This document shows, piece after piece, positions 48,865 to 59,760 of a DNA stretch of 64,000 bases; the first letter of the stretch is position 1, and every line of letters begins with the position of its first letter. This stretch comes from Rehmannia glutinosa. Its lineage: Eukaryota > Streptophyta > Magnoliopsida > Lamiales > Orobanchaceae. The stretch is from contig JABTTQ020002832.1 in assembly GCA_016081115.2 (NCBI GenBank), positions 372,001 through 436,000 on the forward strand, read 5' to 3'. Under the pieces are notes generated by a model, which had not been told where the DNA came from, made no database searches, and saw nothing but the letters and a program-made list of their open reading frames with translations. Both the position numbers and the translations under genes were made by a program.

Positions 48865-48878
48865 AAGAAGGGTCACAA
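48865..48878 (+). repeat. Target-site duplication of the AP-4 sigma retrocopy, left
   Basis: aagaagggtcacaa here is repeated exactly at 49730-49743, directly after the poly-A run. Confidence 0.85.
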
Positions 48879-49729
48879 GAGAATTTTGAGTCTGCAATTT
48901 TCTTCACCTCAGTAGAAGCATAAGATTGGAGGAAGAAGTACAAGATAAACGGACCAAATTGGGTATAAGATTCGTGCTAATGGTGAACAAGCAAGGGCAG
49001 ACCTGTCTAGCACAGTACTATGAATACCTAAACCTCGAAGAACGACGCGCTCTCGAAGGTGAAATTGTCCGCAAATGCCTCGCCCGCAACGAACAGCAGT
49101 GTTCATTTGTTGAACATCTAAACTACAAAGTTGTCTACAGGTGATATGCATCATTATTTTTCCTGGTTGGAGTGGACAATGAAGAAAATGAGCTTGCAAT
49201 TTTGGAATTTATTCACCTGCTAGTTGAAACTATGGATCGCCATTTCGGCAATGTGTGTGAGCTGGACATCATGTTTCATTTGGAGAAAGCACACTTTATG
49301 CTGGAGGAAATGGTCATGAATGGTTGTATTGTTGAGACTAGCAAGTCCAACGTCCTCGCCTCTATACAGCTAATGGACAAAGCATGATAGGATGTTTAAC
49401 TTTGGTATATTCAGAAGTTTTGGACATTCATTTTCGACTGTGGGTTGTGTTTGTCATGTATCTCTGTAAGTTCTACTTGTCTCCTTATGATGGAGCTGAA
49501 TTCTTGTCGATGCGTATACAGTGTGAGTAAGAAAATGAAGGGGATATCATCAGAATGCTAAAATAATTCTTTAGGTGTGGACGTGGTACCTTACTGTTGA
49601 AATTCGAAAAAAAAAAGTCAGGGTTCGTTAATTTTTCGTTGTTTGCAGTTTGCACATTGTTCTCCCAGTTTTTAGCATCTTTAAATAAATAAATAAATGT
49701 CGAGAATTTTAGTGCAAAAAAAAAAAAAT
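48879..49729 (+). pseudogene. Processed retrocopy of AP-4 complex sigma subunit
   Basis: Intronless sequence covers the whole sigma adaptin of about 142 residues: GIRFVLMVNKQGQT, AQYYEYLNLEERRALEGEI, CSFVEHLNYKVVYR, then DNEENELAILEFIHLLVETM and the end ETSKSNVLASIQLMDKA (48959-49387). AP-4 is a trans-Golgi sorting coat, and sigma is its small subunit. The start codon is TTG instead of ATG (48959), and TGA interrupts the frame at 49142-49144 where an Arg is expected (VVYR-stop-YASLFFLVG). A 3' untranslated region with aataaa words ends in 13 A's (49716-49728). The copy is flanked by a 14-bp duplication, so it arose by LINE-type retroposition. Confidence 0.9.
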
Positions 49730-49990
49730 AAGAAGGGTCACAATGCAACTCCTTTCCCTTCAAAACCAGCTGGAAAGACCCCACCTGGCAAAAAGCCGAA
49801 CCAGCAGACCCCAAAATCTGGTGGTCAGCTTTCAGGCAAATCTGGTAACAAGGAAGTCGACAAACAGAAGCTTGGTAGTCCGTCCTCCCCTTTGCTTCAT
49901 TGATTATTGTCAAAAAGACACTAATTCTTCTTTGTATTTCAGGTTCTTCAATTCTAAGAATGCTAAGGGTAGGCATGGAGGCAAGTGAAG

Positions 49991-50559
49991 AAGTGTTTTC
50001 GTGATTGACGGTTGAAGCGTATTTTTGATTCATTTTGCTGCGTGAAAAATATATAGATTAGCTTTTGAGATTGTTATCTTCACCATGGTGGATTTGTAGC
50101 AGAGACCCTGGAATCCATAAGCCTTGGTTCTATTTTGGGAATATACCATGATTGCAATTCTTCTTTTTCATGAATACTTATTTAATTTTAATAGATGTAC
50201 ATTTGAAGCAAAAACAAATTATTTGTATGTTTGTAGTTATTTTTAATGTGTTTTAAAAGTCACTTTCCTTACTAAAAAAAAATAATAAATATGGATAGTT
50301 ACATATAAAAATCTAATGTTTGGACTAATTACAAAATAACCCAAAGATGTTTCAAAACTTTTAAAAAAGCCATTCGATTTGATTCTGCCTTAAATTTAAG
50401 GAGGTAATTGTAATATATTTTTAAATATTAGGAGGTTTTGAAATATTATTTTCTTATGAAGGGTAACATGTAAAACGAAATCAAACCTCAAGGGCTTTTT
50501 TGAAATTTTCAGAATTTTTAGGAGTTTTTCAATTTTCCATAAATTTATATTTATCGTCA
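49991..50559. other. HD2 3' flank and non-coding sequence
   Basis: Probably the captured 3' untranslated region of the HD2 gene, followed by AT-rich sequence with a MITE-like piece near 50300-50540. Confidence 0.45.
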
Positions 50560-51286
50560 TTATTACGAATTTTGTTGACGAAATAAATTTGTCTCCAATG
50601 TTTTGGCATAATCAATGACAAAATATATTGTGGTCATGAAATAAAATATTTTGTGACATCAAAGTCATCACCAATTATTATCATTTTGTCATTAAACTAT
50701 TTCCAAATTTTTGGTGGGAATTCCGACCTTTTACAAATAACTATGACACAATTCAATTAATCGTTATGAAATATGCAAATTAGTGATGAAATGTAAAATT
50801 GATAGTGACAAAATTAAATGGAGTCATAAAAAGAGTATTTTGAAATGACACAAATAACTTTCGTCATTGTTAATTAATAAATAATGACAAATCTTTATGC
50901 GTGCCAAAAAATATCGTCATAAAATATGTCTTTGTTGACGAAATAAGAGTGTCACTATTTTATTGGAGTGAAAAATGACAAATTATGATGTTGTCATTAA
51001 AAGAAATAATTCGTGACACTATATTTCATCACCAATTATCACCAATTCGTCATCGAAAGATTTTCCGCCAAAATTTTGGTGCCAAATTCCACCTTCTATG
51101 AAATACGTGTGACGGGTTTTGATTAATCGTCATGAAATAGGCAATTTAGTGACGACATCTAATATCAATAGGGACGAAATTAAATGGCGTCATAATAGTG
51201 TACTTTACAATGACAAAAATAAAAGTTGTCACTTTTAATTAACAAATGATGACAAATAGTTATGCGTCAAGAAAATTTTCTTCATA
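50560..51286. repeat. CACTA right subterminal repeats
   Basis: The same short tgacgaaa/gtcat words as on the left side. Two sub-blocks of about 300 bp within it resemble each other (gtcatgaaata, ggtgggaattccgacc against ggtgccaaattccacc). Confidence 0.75.
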
Positions 51287-51305
51287 AAATGTGTGATTTC
51301 TTGTA

Positions 51306-51593
51306 GTTTAGTGTTTGCTCGTAGAGATTGTGAGTAGTGAGTTTTTCGTATCCCCCTTACCTAGAGCCCAAATCCTCTTTTATAGACTTGGTTACTGCCG
51401 GCCAAGGACTCCTCCCGAGGTTAGACTCTTAACAATTCTTCCGAGGTCGGACTCCTCAATCGATTAAGATAAGTTTTACCACCGAGATACTCCTCGGTCG
51501 GTTAAGATAGGTCTTATCTCCGGATAGTTGTCATCTTAGTGGTACACGTGTCATGTCCTCACAATGCCACGTGTCGATGTCGAATTATCCTCA
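51306..51593 (-). repeat. Tat downstream LTR, part 2
   Basis: It resumes the LTR broken at 41129 and matches 61590-61886, ending cgaattatcctca. It contains the minus-strand TATA box ctataaaagagg (plus-strand 51374-51385). Confidence 0.92.
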
Positions 51594-51625
51594 TCACTTG
51601 CCCCACACTTATTGTGGGTGCAAGT
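51594..51625. other. Hairpin next to the Tat LTR (polypurine side)
   Basis: acttgccccaca and tgtgggtgcaagt pair around a short loop with one bulge. Read on the minus strand the left arm is the purine-rich tract tgtggggcaagtga just before the LTR, so the hairpin overlaps the polypurine tract. Confidence 0.6.
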
Positions 51626-52029
51626 TATAAGCGCATGGACAAGAAGTATTTTGAGATGTATATCCAGGATGATTTATTAGCTTGGCGATGTCTCATATCG
51701 CAATAAGGAGCTTCATGTCATTTAGCCATTTTTTTTTATAAATAGATCACAATGAGAAAATTCTCTCATTTTACAATTGAGAGTTTGAGAAAAAAGGTGT
51801 GGTGAAAAGAAAAGGTTGGTTATTATCCCCCGGGTCAAGCAACTCGGACCTTTGCACCTCGGTATTTGGTAGAAGTCGAAATCCTCAAAGCAATTCAAAG
51901 TTTGCCTTACTTTTTCATGTCATCCTAATTTTGTTAGCCAATGTTTTTGCTCCTTAGTATTAGTTACTCTTGTGCCTGCATGGTCCTTGGCAAGTTCTTG
52001 GTAATATATATCATTCCCCTTTTCCAATA
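51626..52029. other. Tat 3' untranslated region
   Basis: Between the LTR and the tandem array. Nothing coding was recognised. Confidence 0.45.
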
Positions 52030-53060
52030 ATTCTAAAGCTAAAATTATTAGCATGTACACCTTGAGTCGACCTTAGCAAATATTAGTTAAGTCCCAAACA
52101 AGCTAAAATTCTTGGCATGTAGACCTTGAGTCGACTTTAGCAAATATTACCCAAGTCCCGAAGCTAAAATTCTTGTCATGTAGACCTTAGCAAATATTAC
52201 CTAAGTCCGAGTAAGTTAAAATTCTTGGCATGTAGACCTTGGCCAAGTCCTTAGGAAATGAGCTTGTCATAGACTCAACTTTGGAAGACCATGGCAAAGT
52301 ATTGGCCCAAGCAAATATTAGCTAAGTCCCCTGGTAGACCTTGGCCAAGTCTTCAGGAAGTGAGCTTGTCATACTCAATTTTAGGAGACCATGGCAAAGT
52401 CTTTTGCCAATAACCTTGAGTGGCAACTTGATGGTGGACCTTGGCCAAGTCCTTAGGAAATGAGCTTGTCATACTCAATTTTAGGATACCATGGCAAAGT
52501 CTTTAGCCAATAACCTTGAGTGGCAACTTGATCTTGGGAGACTTTGGCAATAATCCTAGGACCTTAACAAAGTCCTTAGCCAATGAACTTGTGAAGGAAC
52601 TTGAGCACAGGAGACCTTGGCCATTGTCTTAGTACCTTGGAAAAGTCCTTAGCCAATGAACTTGTGAAGGAACTTGAGCTGGGAGACCTTGGCAATTGTC
52701 TTAGGACCTTGGGAAAGTACTTAGCCAATGGACTTGTGAAGGAACTTGAGCACTGGGATACCTTGGCAATTGTCTAGGACTTGGCGAAGTACTTAGCCAA
52801 TAAACTTGAGAAACAACTTGAGCTAGGAGACCTTGGCAATTGTCTAGGATCTTGGCCAAGTCTTAGCCAATAAACTTGAGAAACAACTTGAGCCTAGGAG
52901 ACCCTAGCAAAGTCCTTGACTACTAATCTTGAGAAGCACTTTGAGCTAGGAGATCGTGGCAATTGTCCTAGGACTTGGCCAAGTACTTAGCCAATAAACT
53001 TGAGAAGTAATTTGTGTCCTGGGAGACCTTGGCAATAGTCATAGGACCTCAAATGAGTCC
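52030..53060. repeat. Tandem repeat array in the Tat 3' region
   Basis: Imperfect units of about 55-110 bp are built from ccttggccaagtcc, taggaaatgagcttgtcat, ccatggcaaagtc and ttgagtggcaacttga. At least ten iterations are present, with higher-order variation along the array. Tat-lineage elements often carry tandem repeats between integrase and LTR. Confidence 0.85.
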
Positions 53061-53084
53061 CTAGACTTGCAGAAGCTTAACTCT

Positions 53085-53170
53085 CTTCTTCTTCTTTTTT
53101 CTTTTTTTTTTTTTCGATTTTTTTTTTTTCAATTTTTTTTAAATCTTTTTTTCGATTTTTTTTTTGAAAT
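53085..53170. repeat. Poly-T tract
   Basis: ttttt-rich low-complexity stretch. The frame 53067-53255 is a Phe run and not a gene. Confidence 0.8.
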
Positions 53171-53549
53171 TGGAAGCCATGATTGTAATGCCTTTGGATT
53201 TTTGTGCATTCACATGAGTTCTTGGTCTCTCTGGACTCCAAAAGTTAGTCCTTAGCTTGTCCATGCTTAACCTTTGGATTTTTGTGCATTCACATGAATT
53301 TTAGGTCTCCATGGAGTCCAAAAGTTAGTTCTTATCTTGTCCATACTTGGCAAGTAAGTTAACATATATCACAAGACCTCAGATTCTTTGAGCCAAGCCT
53401 CCGATAATCCTTTCATTTTTTTTTTCAATTTGGTATATTCATCGGGAGTGTAGCTTAAACCTTTCTGTCACTTTCAGGATGGAGATTTTGCTCCACGTGA
53501 ATCAAACCAAGGCCGTGAAGTGAGTCCTTAGCTCTTAAACTCTTAACCC

Positions 53550-55313
53550 ATGTCTCATCAAAATGAACCCTCGGATTATGTTCCTCTAGACGAGTATCGC
53601 CAAAATACCCACAAATCTCCGGTCTTTGATCCCGAGGATGTAATTTCAACTCTTACCATAGGAGAAATAAAAAGGTTTGAAGTGATTTCTTATTTCCCAG
53701 TGCACTGGGAATGTTATATCCCACAGCCGAAGGTGGTTTAAATATGTTGCCTCAGTGGCTATGCCTAAATGAGAGTATGTTTCATTCGGTCCGAGGTTTC
53801 CTCTTCACCCTACCATCATAGAGATACTTCAATTTTATGGCCTCTGTCCTATCCAACTCACTCCTAATGCTTGGAGGGTCGTCGTAGGATTTATTATTCT
53901 GGCAGCTTCAGTACCAATCTTCGTGAATGTCGTTGTCTTTGCTTCCATTTATCGGTTCCAACAGCATCCCAGGGTTAAAAGCTTATGGTACTTTGTGTCT
54001 AGGAGTAAAACCAAGCCTCTTGTGGAAGCCTCCACAAAAACCAAGGGTTGGAGGTCCAAATATTTTTATGTTTCACAAGAGTGTCCTTGGGGCTTTCCTT
54101 CTGAGTGGAACTATAGCGACTCTCTTCCTTCCCCGCCTAAGCTTAATAAAGATGAAAAATCAAGCTATGTTGGCACTTATTATCCGAGGTCCTGTAAGCT
54201 TAGATGAGCTTATCACTGAAGATAACTTGATAGCAGCAGGGCTTAGTCATTTTCACCCATCCTTGGCCGTAGACCTTAGTATGCACTTGCTACTTTTACT
54301 TTGTTCTTTCATATGTATATTTACCACTCAGCTGACGTCTCCCTCTTTTGTTCTACAGGAATGGAGGTTAACAAGGCAAGGAAGATAGACAGGACCAAGA
54401 TCTTGGCTAGAGCAGCTCAGAGACAAGTATCTGGCCAACCTTCAAAAAGAATCTTACTCCCTCATTCTGGGAAGTCCAAGCCTATGCCTAGGCCTCCGAC
54501 TTCTCTTTCTGACCTCGGTGCGCATGAGGAAAGAGAGAGTTCGGATCCTCAGTTTGGTGCCAAGGACCCTGATGCTCTTATGATTGACAATGTGGACCAT
54601 GGATCCGGGAGCGGCGGGGGTCATTCACTTGAAAGTTTTTCCCCGAGTGGAATGTATACAAAGGTGATTCTATGTTTAACCGAAACACTGCTATAGAGAT
54701 GATGTCCAATCTTTTGCCTCCGGAGATAAGACCAATGTCGTAGAAGCTACTTACGAGGCATTGTCATATGGTGGCTATGATCTTCTAGCCAAGGTATTCT
54801 TCCTTTCAATCTTGAGCATGTTTTTGCTAAGCCTTTGCTAATCACTTTGTTCATACTTTAGCTAGTCCTTACTCACCAAGGTATGGTGTCTAAGATCAAC
54901 CATAGATCCAAGAGGATTAAGGAGCTAATCCTAGAGCCGGAGAGTGAGAGCGATCATAGGTATCGATCGAGATAGTGTTGGACAAATCGACGGTTGAAGT
55001 GAATCATTTGATCGAGAGTCTTGCGTTGGTTGGAGTTGAAGATAGATGAAGTATCTCAAAGAAGTGGTGAGGCCAACCAAAGAGGCGACGAGGCCAACCA
55101 GAGGGTGATGAAGCAATAAAAGCCAAGGAAGCCATGGAGGAGACGCTTTTAGACCATTGGTTAGATGGGTTTGACGTTTGCAAGCGAGGCGATTTCTCAC
55201 TATCGATCCGTCCTTTGATGTTAGCCGCTTGGTTCCTTCGTTCCCGATTCTCCATGGCGATGGTCCGGCTAATGCATGATGACCAGGCGTCTATTAATTG
55301 GTCCTTCGACTGA
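53550..55313 (+). pseudogene. Antisense ORF (aORF) of the Tat element, spliced
   Basis: It is encoded on the strand opposite gag-pol. Exon 1 (53550-54278) starts MSHQNEPSDYVPLDEY and, after a frameshift, gives FPLHPTIIEILQFYGLCPIQ, LTPNAWRVVVGFI, KGWRSKYFYVS and PWGFPSEW. This is the plant 'putative gypsy type transposon' domain (PF04195, from memory). A gtatgc donor and ttctacag acceptor bound an intron (54279-54358). Exon 2 (54359-54793) is basic-acidic, and exon 3 (54862-55313) ends DDQASINWSFD. The function of such aORFs is unknown. Breaks at about 53740 and 54690 disable this copy. Confidence 0.75.
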
Positions 55314-55984
55314 TGTATGGTTTATGTACTATGTTATGAGACTTGAGAATGTTGTCTTGCTATGGCTTGTAAGATCGTGTGATGTTTACTTACGTATGAA
55401 TTGATCAAAACGTACTTTGAAATTTGCCAAGCTTTTACCATAATTTTTCAATTGTCCCTTGATGTTTTCGAGTTGAAAGATATCCAATTGTATGGAATTA
55501 AGTTTGGAGGAGTCCTTAGCCTTGTGGTTCGTGTCATCCCCTTATTTGGCCAGTAAAGGCCTCAATTATTCTATATTAGGAGATCAATCAATAGATGAAT
55601 AATTGGATCCGGATAATTTCTAGATCGTTTCCCAAGGAGTTTTTCGTGGTTGCTAGCTGGTTGATCAGTCAGGCGTCACCACTTCTCCTTAGAGCCTAAG
55701 CAAGGTTAGGACTTTATTTCCAAGGATTGATCCTCAGAATTAATATCAAACTTTGGGATTACTCATCCCTTTCGATAGGGGCAGTGGTCTTTCTCTCGCA
55801 ATCCTATCTTTGAAATTGGCAATGGTTGTCCATTGCAATCCTATGTTACCCAGTTGGTTCCAAGAATCATTTATAAAAGGAAATAAAACTTTTATTTGCA
55901 ACGTAATTGAAATAAATTTGGTAACAAAGAAATTGTTTCCTTGGTGCTAAAGAGAAATCAAAGACAGAAATACAAAATACTACC
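55314..55984. other. Spacer between aORF and integrase
   Basis: Both transcription units converge here. No coding match was found; the plus frame 55753-55950 has no signature. Confidence 0.45.
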
Positions 55985-57460
55985 TATCCCTCGATAATAT
56001 CTCCTCGGATGCTCAAAGCATTCCAAGATCTAGGTATATGCTTGCCCCGAGATCTTCTAACTTGTATGTGCCCACTTTCACAACTTTACGAATTCGATAA
56101 GGGTCATCCCAATTGGGGATAACTTGTTGTGCCTTTCTTGGTAGTTGAATTGAGCTTTCCTAAGGACAAGGTCGCGGGGGCAAAAGTATCGAGACTTGAC
56201 ACGATCATTGTAATATTTGGCTACCCTTTCCGATAAGCATCCATCTTGACCCTGGCTCTTTCTTTATGCTAGTCAATGAGGTCAAGGTTAACCCCTGAGT
56301 CCCTCCGCATTCTTCTCTACATCAAAGTTCTCAATTCTAGAGCTTGGAAGTCCAATCTCTACCGGGATGACCGCCCGAGCCAAAGCTTATGCCAAAAGGG
56401 GTCTCTCCGTGCATTGTCTTTGGGGTCGCTCGATAAGCCCACAACACTTCGAAGGAAGGACGTCGGCCCGAGACCCTTGGCTTCATCCATCCGCGTTTTG
56501 AGCCTCGCAAGATGGTCTGTTTGTCACCTCGGCCTGACCATTCGATTGTGGATAGATGGTCGAGGTGGTTCTAAGGTCGATGTTGAGGTGTGCGCAGAAC
56601 TCACGAAATCGCTCATTATCAAATGTTTTCCATTGTGCGTGACAATTGCCTTGAACTCCAAAGCGACAAACTATAGACTTCCACATAAAACTCCTTATTT
56701 GCTTTTGATGATGTGAGCCAAGGGCTCAGCCAACCCACTTTGTGAAATAATCTATAGCCACAACTAGGAACTTTCTTTGCCCAGTGGCTTAAGGGAATGA
56801 TCCCAAGATATCCATTCCCCATATTGCAAAGGGCCAAGGAGTGGATATCGAAGACATCGGATCGGGCTGGGGAATGCATGATATTAGCATGCCTCGACAC
56901 TTCTCACATTTTTGACAAAGTTCGTAGCATTTTTCCTCTAGGTCGGCTAATAATACCCCTGCCAGTATGATTACTTGAGCTAGAGCTCTACCCCCAAGTG
57001 ATTTCCGCACACTCCTACGTGTACTTCTCTGCGAGAGCATAGTACCGCTTCACTAGCCGAAGACATCGAAGGTAAGGCATAGTATATGAACGTTTGTACG
57101 GATGATCACCAATGAGAGTGTACTGAAGCTGAGCGATAAACGATTCTCCTAGCTTCATGTTTGTCCTCGGGAAACTTTCCATCCTTTAAATAATTTGTTA
57201 TAGGGTCCATCCAACTAAGCTCTCGGTCCACGCTCATAACTTGATCTTCTTCAATGTCTTTGCGGTTGGGAAGGATCTCAACCGGTACTATCTTGATGGG
57301 ATTCGTGATAATGTGAAGTTGCGAGCTTAGATAACACATCGCTTTAGCATTTTTCGCTCGGGACATGTTGTATTCGAAGTAGTCAAGTTGGGCTATCGGA
57401 TCCTTCACCTTTCTCGAGATATTTGACCATTGTGGTATCCTTGGCCTCATAATCTCCTTT
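55985..57460 (-). pseudogene. Tat integrase
   Basis: Reading leftward on the minus strand, 57106-57200 gives PEDKHEARRIVYRSA. The zinc-binding segment (CQKCEKCRG, about 56890-56930) follows. The core gives PWPFAIWGMDILGSFP (first Asp, about 56800-56850), a shifted DYFTKWVEAE segment, and INIDLRTTSTIYPQSNGQAE-type sequence with the catalytic Glu (about 56540-56620). The C-terminal region (55985-56260) has remnants of a YYNDRVKSRYF segment and ends near RYYRG. Frameshifts are frequent. Confidence 0.88.
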
Positions 57461-57499
57461 GACTTGGTGAACCACTAACTCGAGAGTCACTATAGATTC

Positions 57500-58080
57500 C
57501 ACTTTCTTGGCTCCGACCTATAATATTATCTTTAACTCAAGTAATTAGAGCTTCATTCTCAAACCTCATTGTTTGATGTCTTGAAATCAAATCTTAAGGC
57601 ATAATCAAAGACATAGCCCTCGGGGCTTGTCAAAGTTAGCAGTGCCACTCCCTCCTGGTTTGAAGAACCATCGACATACAAGGTCCATATGTTGTCTTTA
57701 CCTTCGGTGTTAGGGTTGGGCTCATTCTCGGTTGATGAGGTTCGACAACCTCGTCGCCGGGCGATGCATTCCACTATGAAGTCAACCAATACCGGGCTTT
57801 TATAGCGAGTCGAGGTCGGAATTGAATGTCAAATTCGCTAAGCTCAATAGACCATTTTACCAACCTCCTCAAGTCTCGGCTTTTGAAAGATTTGCTTCAA
57901 AGGTTGGTTAGCGAGCACCACCACAAGATGTGCTTGGAAATATGGTCTCAACTTACGAAATGAGACCACTACTATGAAAGCCAACTTCTCAATCTTTGGA
58001 TAGTGCACCTCGGCGCCTCTAAGGACTCGACTTACATAGTAAATTGGTTTTTGAAGTCCATTTTCTTCTCTAAGCAATAC
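57500..58080 (-). pseudogene. Tat dual RNase H region
   Basis: 57844-58077 is the Ty3-type RNase H end, with KPIYYVSRVLRGAEVHYPKI and LANQPLKQIFQKP. 57559-57789 is an additional archaeal-type RNase H, with WTLYVDGSSNQEG and ALRFDFKTSNNEV. The second RNase H is a known trait of Tat elements. The frame is broken between the two domains. Confidence 0.88.
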
Positions 58081-59000
58081 GGAACTTTAAGTGCATTTGA
58101 GGCTCCAAGATATAAGTATAACACATCTCCTCGTTGGGGCTTTGTCGGGAGAGTGGAGGAGAACCCTAGTATGACTTTAGGTCCTCGAAAGCCCTCTCGA
58201 CAATCACCGGTCCATGAGAAATCCCTCGCATTCCTTAGAATCTTAAAAAATGGTAAGCTCTTTCTCGCAGATTTAGATAAGAAATGGCTAAGGGCCGCCA
58301 ATCATCCCGTAAGTTTCGAACATCTTTCACCGATTGGGGAGGGTTCATGTCCGCCAATGCTTTGATTTTTACGTGGATTGGCTTCGATCCTCGTTGAGTA
58401 ACCATATAGCCAAGGAACTTTCCGGAGGTTACGCAAAGGAACATTTGCTAGGGTTAAGTTTCATCTTGTAATACCTTAACACCGCAAAAGTTTTTTTGAG
58501 GTCCGCATTGTGGTTCTCTGCCCGTTGGCTCTTCACTAACATATCGTCCACGTATACTTCCATATTTCGTCAATCGACCTTTGAATAGTTTGTTCACCAA
58601 TCTCGGTAAGTTGCCCTGCGTTCTTGGACAAAGGGCATGACCTTGTAACAATACAATCCTCGCTCGGTGACAAAACGAGGTCTTTGCTTCATCATATGGA
58701 TGCATTCTTATTTGATGGTATCCCTGAAATGCATCCATGAAGCTAAGGAGCTCACATCCGGCCGTGGCAATCCTTGGGAGGGGAAAGCTATCCTTTCGAC
58801 ATGCTTTATTTAAGCTCGTAAAGTCTATGCACATTCTCCAATTGCCATTGGGTTTATGAACTAGAACAACGTTTGACAAACGGTCGGGGTAGTCAACCTC
58901 TCTTATGTAATCGGCGTCAAGGAGCTTGTCCATTTCTTCATTCATGGCCTGGATTCTATCCAGTGCGAAACTTTTTTTTCTTTTGCCTTATGGGTCTCAA
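58080..59000 (-). pseudogene. Tat reverse transcriptase
   Basis: 58454-58945 opens with MNEEMDKLLDADYIREVDYP, then SNVVLVHKPNGNWRMCIDFT and LLSFMDAFQGYHQIRMHP. A frameshift follows, and the catalytic YVDDMLVKS lies at about 58534-58560. The connection CVTSGKFLGYMVTQRG (58380-58440) and FLSKSARKSLPFFKILRN (58230-58280) complete the domain. Each piece is in a different frame. Confidence 0.9.
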
Positions 59001-59760
59001 GTCGGGGTTCACATTAAGTTTATGAACTATGACATTAGGATCAATCCCTGGCATATCGGACGAACTCCATGCAAATACGTCGACATTCTCCTTAGGAATT
59101 GAATAAGCTTTGTCCGTACTTCTTCATCTAGCAAGGACCCTATCTTCATAACCTTTTCGGTTCCTTCATAAAGTGGAATAGAAATTAGGTCTTCCATTGG
59201 TTCACCCGACTTTTGACCTTTGTCTTCGAGGCTCCAAACTTTCAATAGCTAATGTCTACGGAGATTTTGTTTTTCCTTTAAGTGAAGCAACGTAACATTG
59301 TCTTGCCACTCCTTGGTGTCCTCGGACTCGCCCAACACCATGTTCGGTAGGGAAGCGCATGAGCATATGGTATGTGGAAACAATAGCCCTCATCTTATTC
59401 AATCCTGGTCGTCTAAAGATGACATTATAACTAGAGGGTACCCTTACAAAGAAGAAAATCAATCATAATCGTTGTCTCCGGCCGAGGTCGGCCCCGCAGC
59501 GTGAGCGGAGAGTAATTATTCCTTCGGTTCCACGGCCTCCCCGTAAAACCAACCAGTGGAGTTTTCATAGGCTTCAAAAGTTCTCTACCAGTTCTCATTT
59601 TCTCAAAGGCATCATAGAACAAGATGTCGTCGAACTTCCATTATCCACAAAATCCTCTTTACCTCATAATTGGCTATGGTCAAGTCGGGCTAATAACCAT
59701 AGGATCATCATGATGGGTAAGGATTTCTTCCAAATCTTCATCGGTGAATGTAATAGATTC
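59000..59760 (-). pseudogene. Tat protease and linker
   Basis: Minus-strand pieces give ANYEVKRIL followed by a damaged DNGSS-type site and LFYDAFEKM (about 59595-59680). The linker then gives MEDLISIPLYEGTEKVMKIG and SLLDEEVRTKLIQFL (59085-59190). The catalytic triplet region has a frameshift. Confidence 0.7.

Larger units (their letters stand above)
48282..49990 (+). pseudogene. Captured 3' exons of an HD2-type histone deacetylase
   Basis: The frame KKRPAESAKQTPISAKTPKA (about 48295-48380) is typical of the lysine-rich middle of plant HD2 (HDT) nucleolar histone deacetylases. After an intron, NKKGH and ATPFPSKPAGKTPPGKKP, then TPKSGGQLS (49727-49830), match the segment before the C-terminal zinc finger. 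A last short exon after tatttcag gives FFNSKNAKGRHGGK and a stop at about 49990. The catalytic N-terminus is absent. The finger's CxxC reads GKSG, both Cys replaced by Gly. The second exon is split by the AP-4 sigma retrocopy and the intron holds a MITE. Confidence 0.8.
41130..51305 (-). mobile_element. CACTA-type DNA transposon carrying captured genes
   Basis: tacaagaaatcacacatttt (41130) is mirrored by aaatgtgtgatttcttgta (51287-51305), inverted repeats of about 24 bp close to the common CACTA end CACTACAAGAAA. The outermost CACT bases are not preserved. Dense subterminal tgacgaaa/gtcac words fill about 0.9 kb on the left and 0.75 kb on the right, a CACTA trait. A minus-strand En/Spm-type transposase remnant lies inside. 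The element interrupts the Tat LTR cleanly, which fixes its limits. It also holds HD2 and AP-4 sigma gene fragments. Confidence 0.85.

Noticed and set aside
49485..50033. 182-residue minus frame across the HD2 fragment
   Set aside because: It is antisense to clear HD2 coding sequence and a retrocopy tail and has no family signature.
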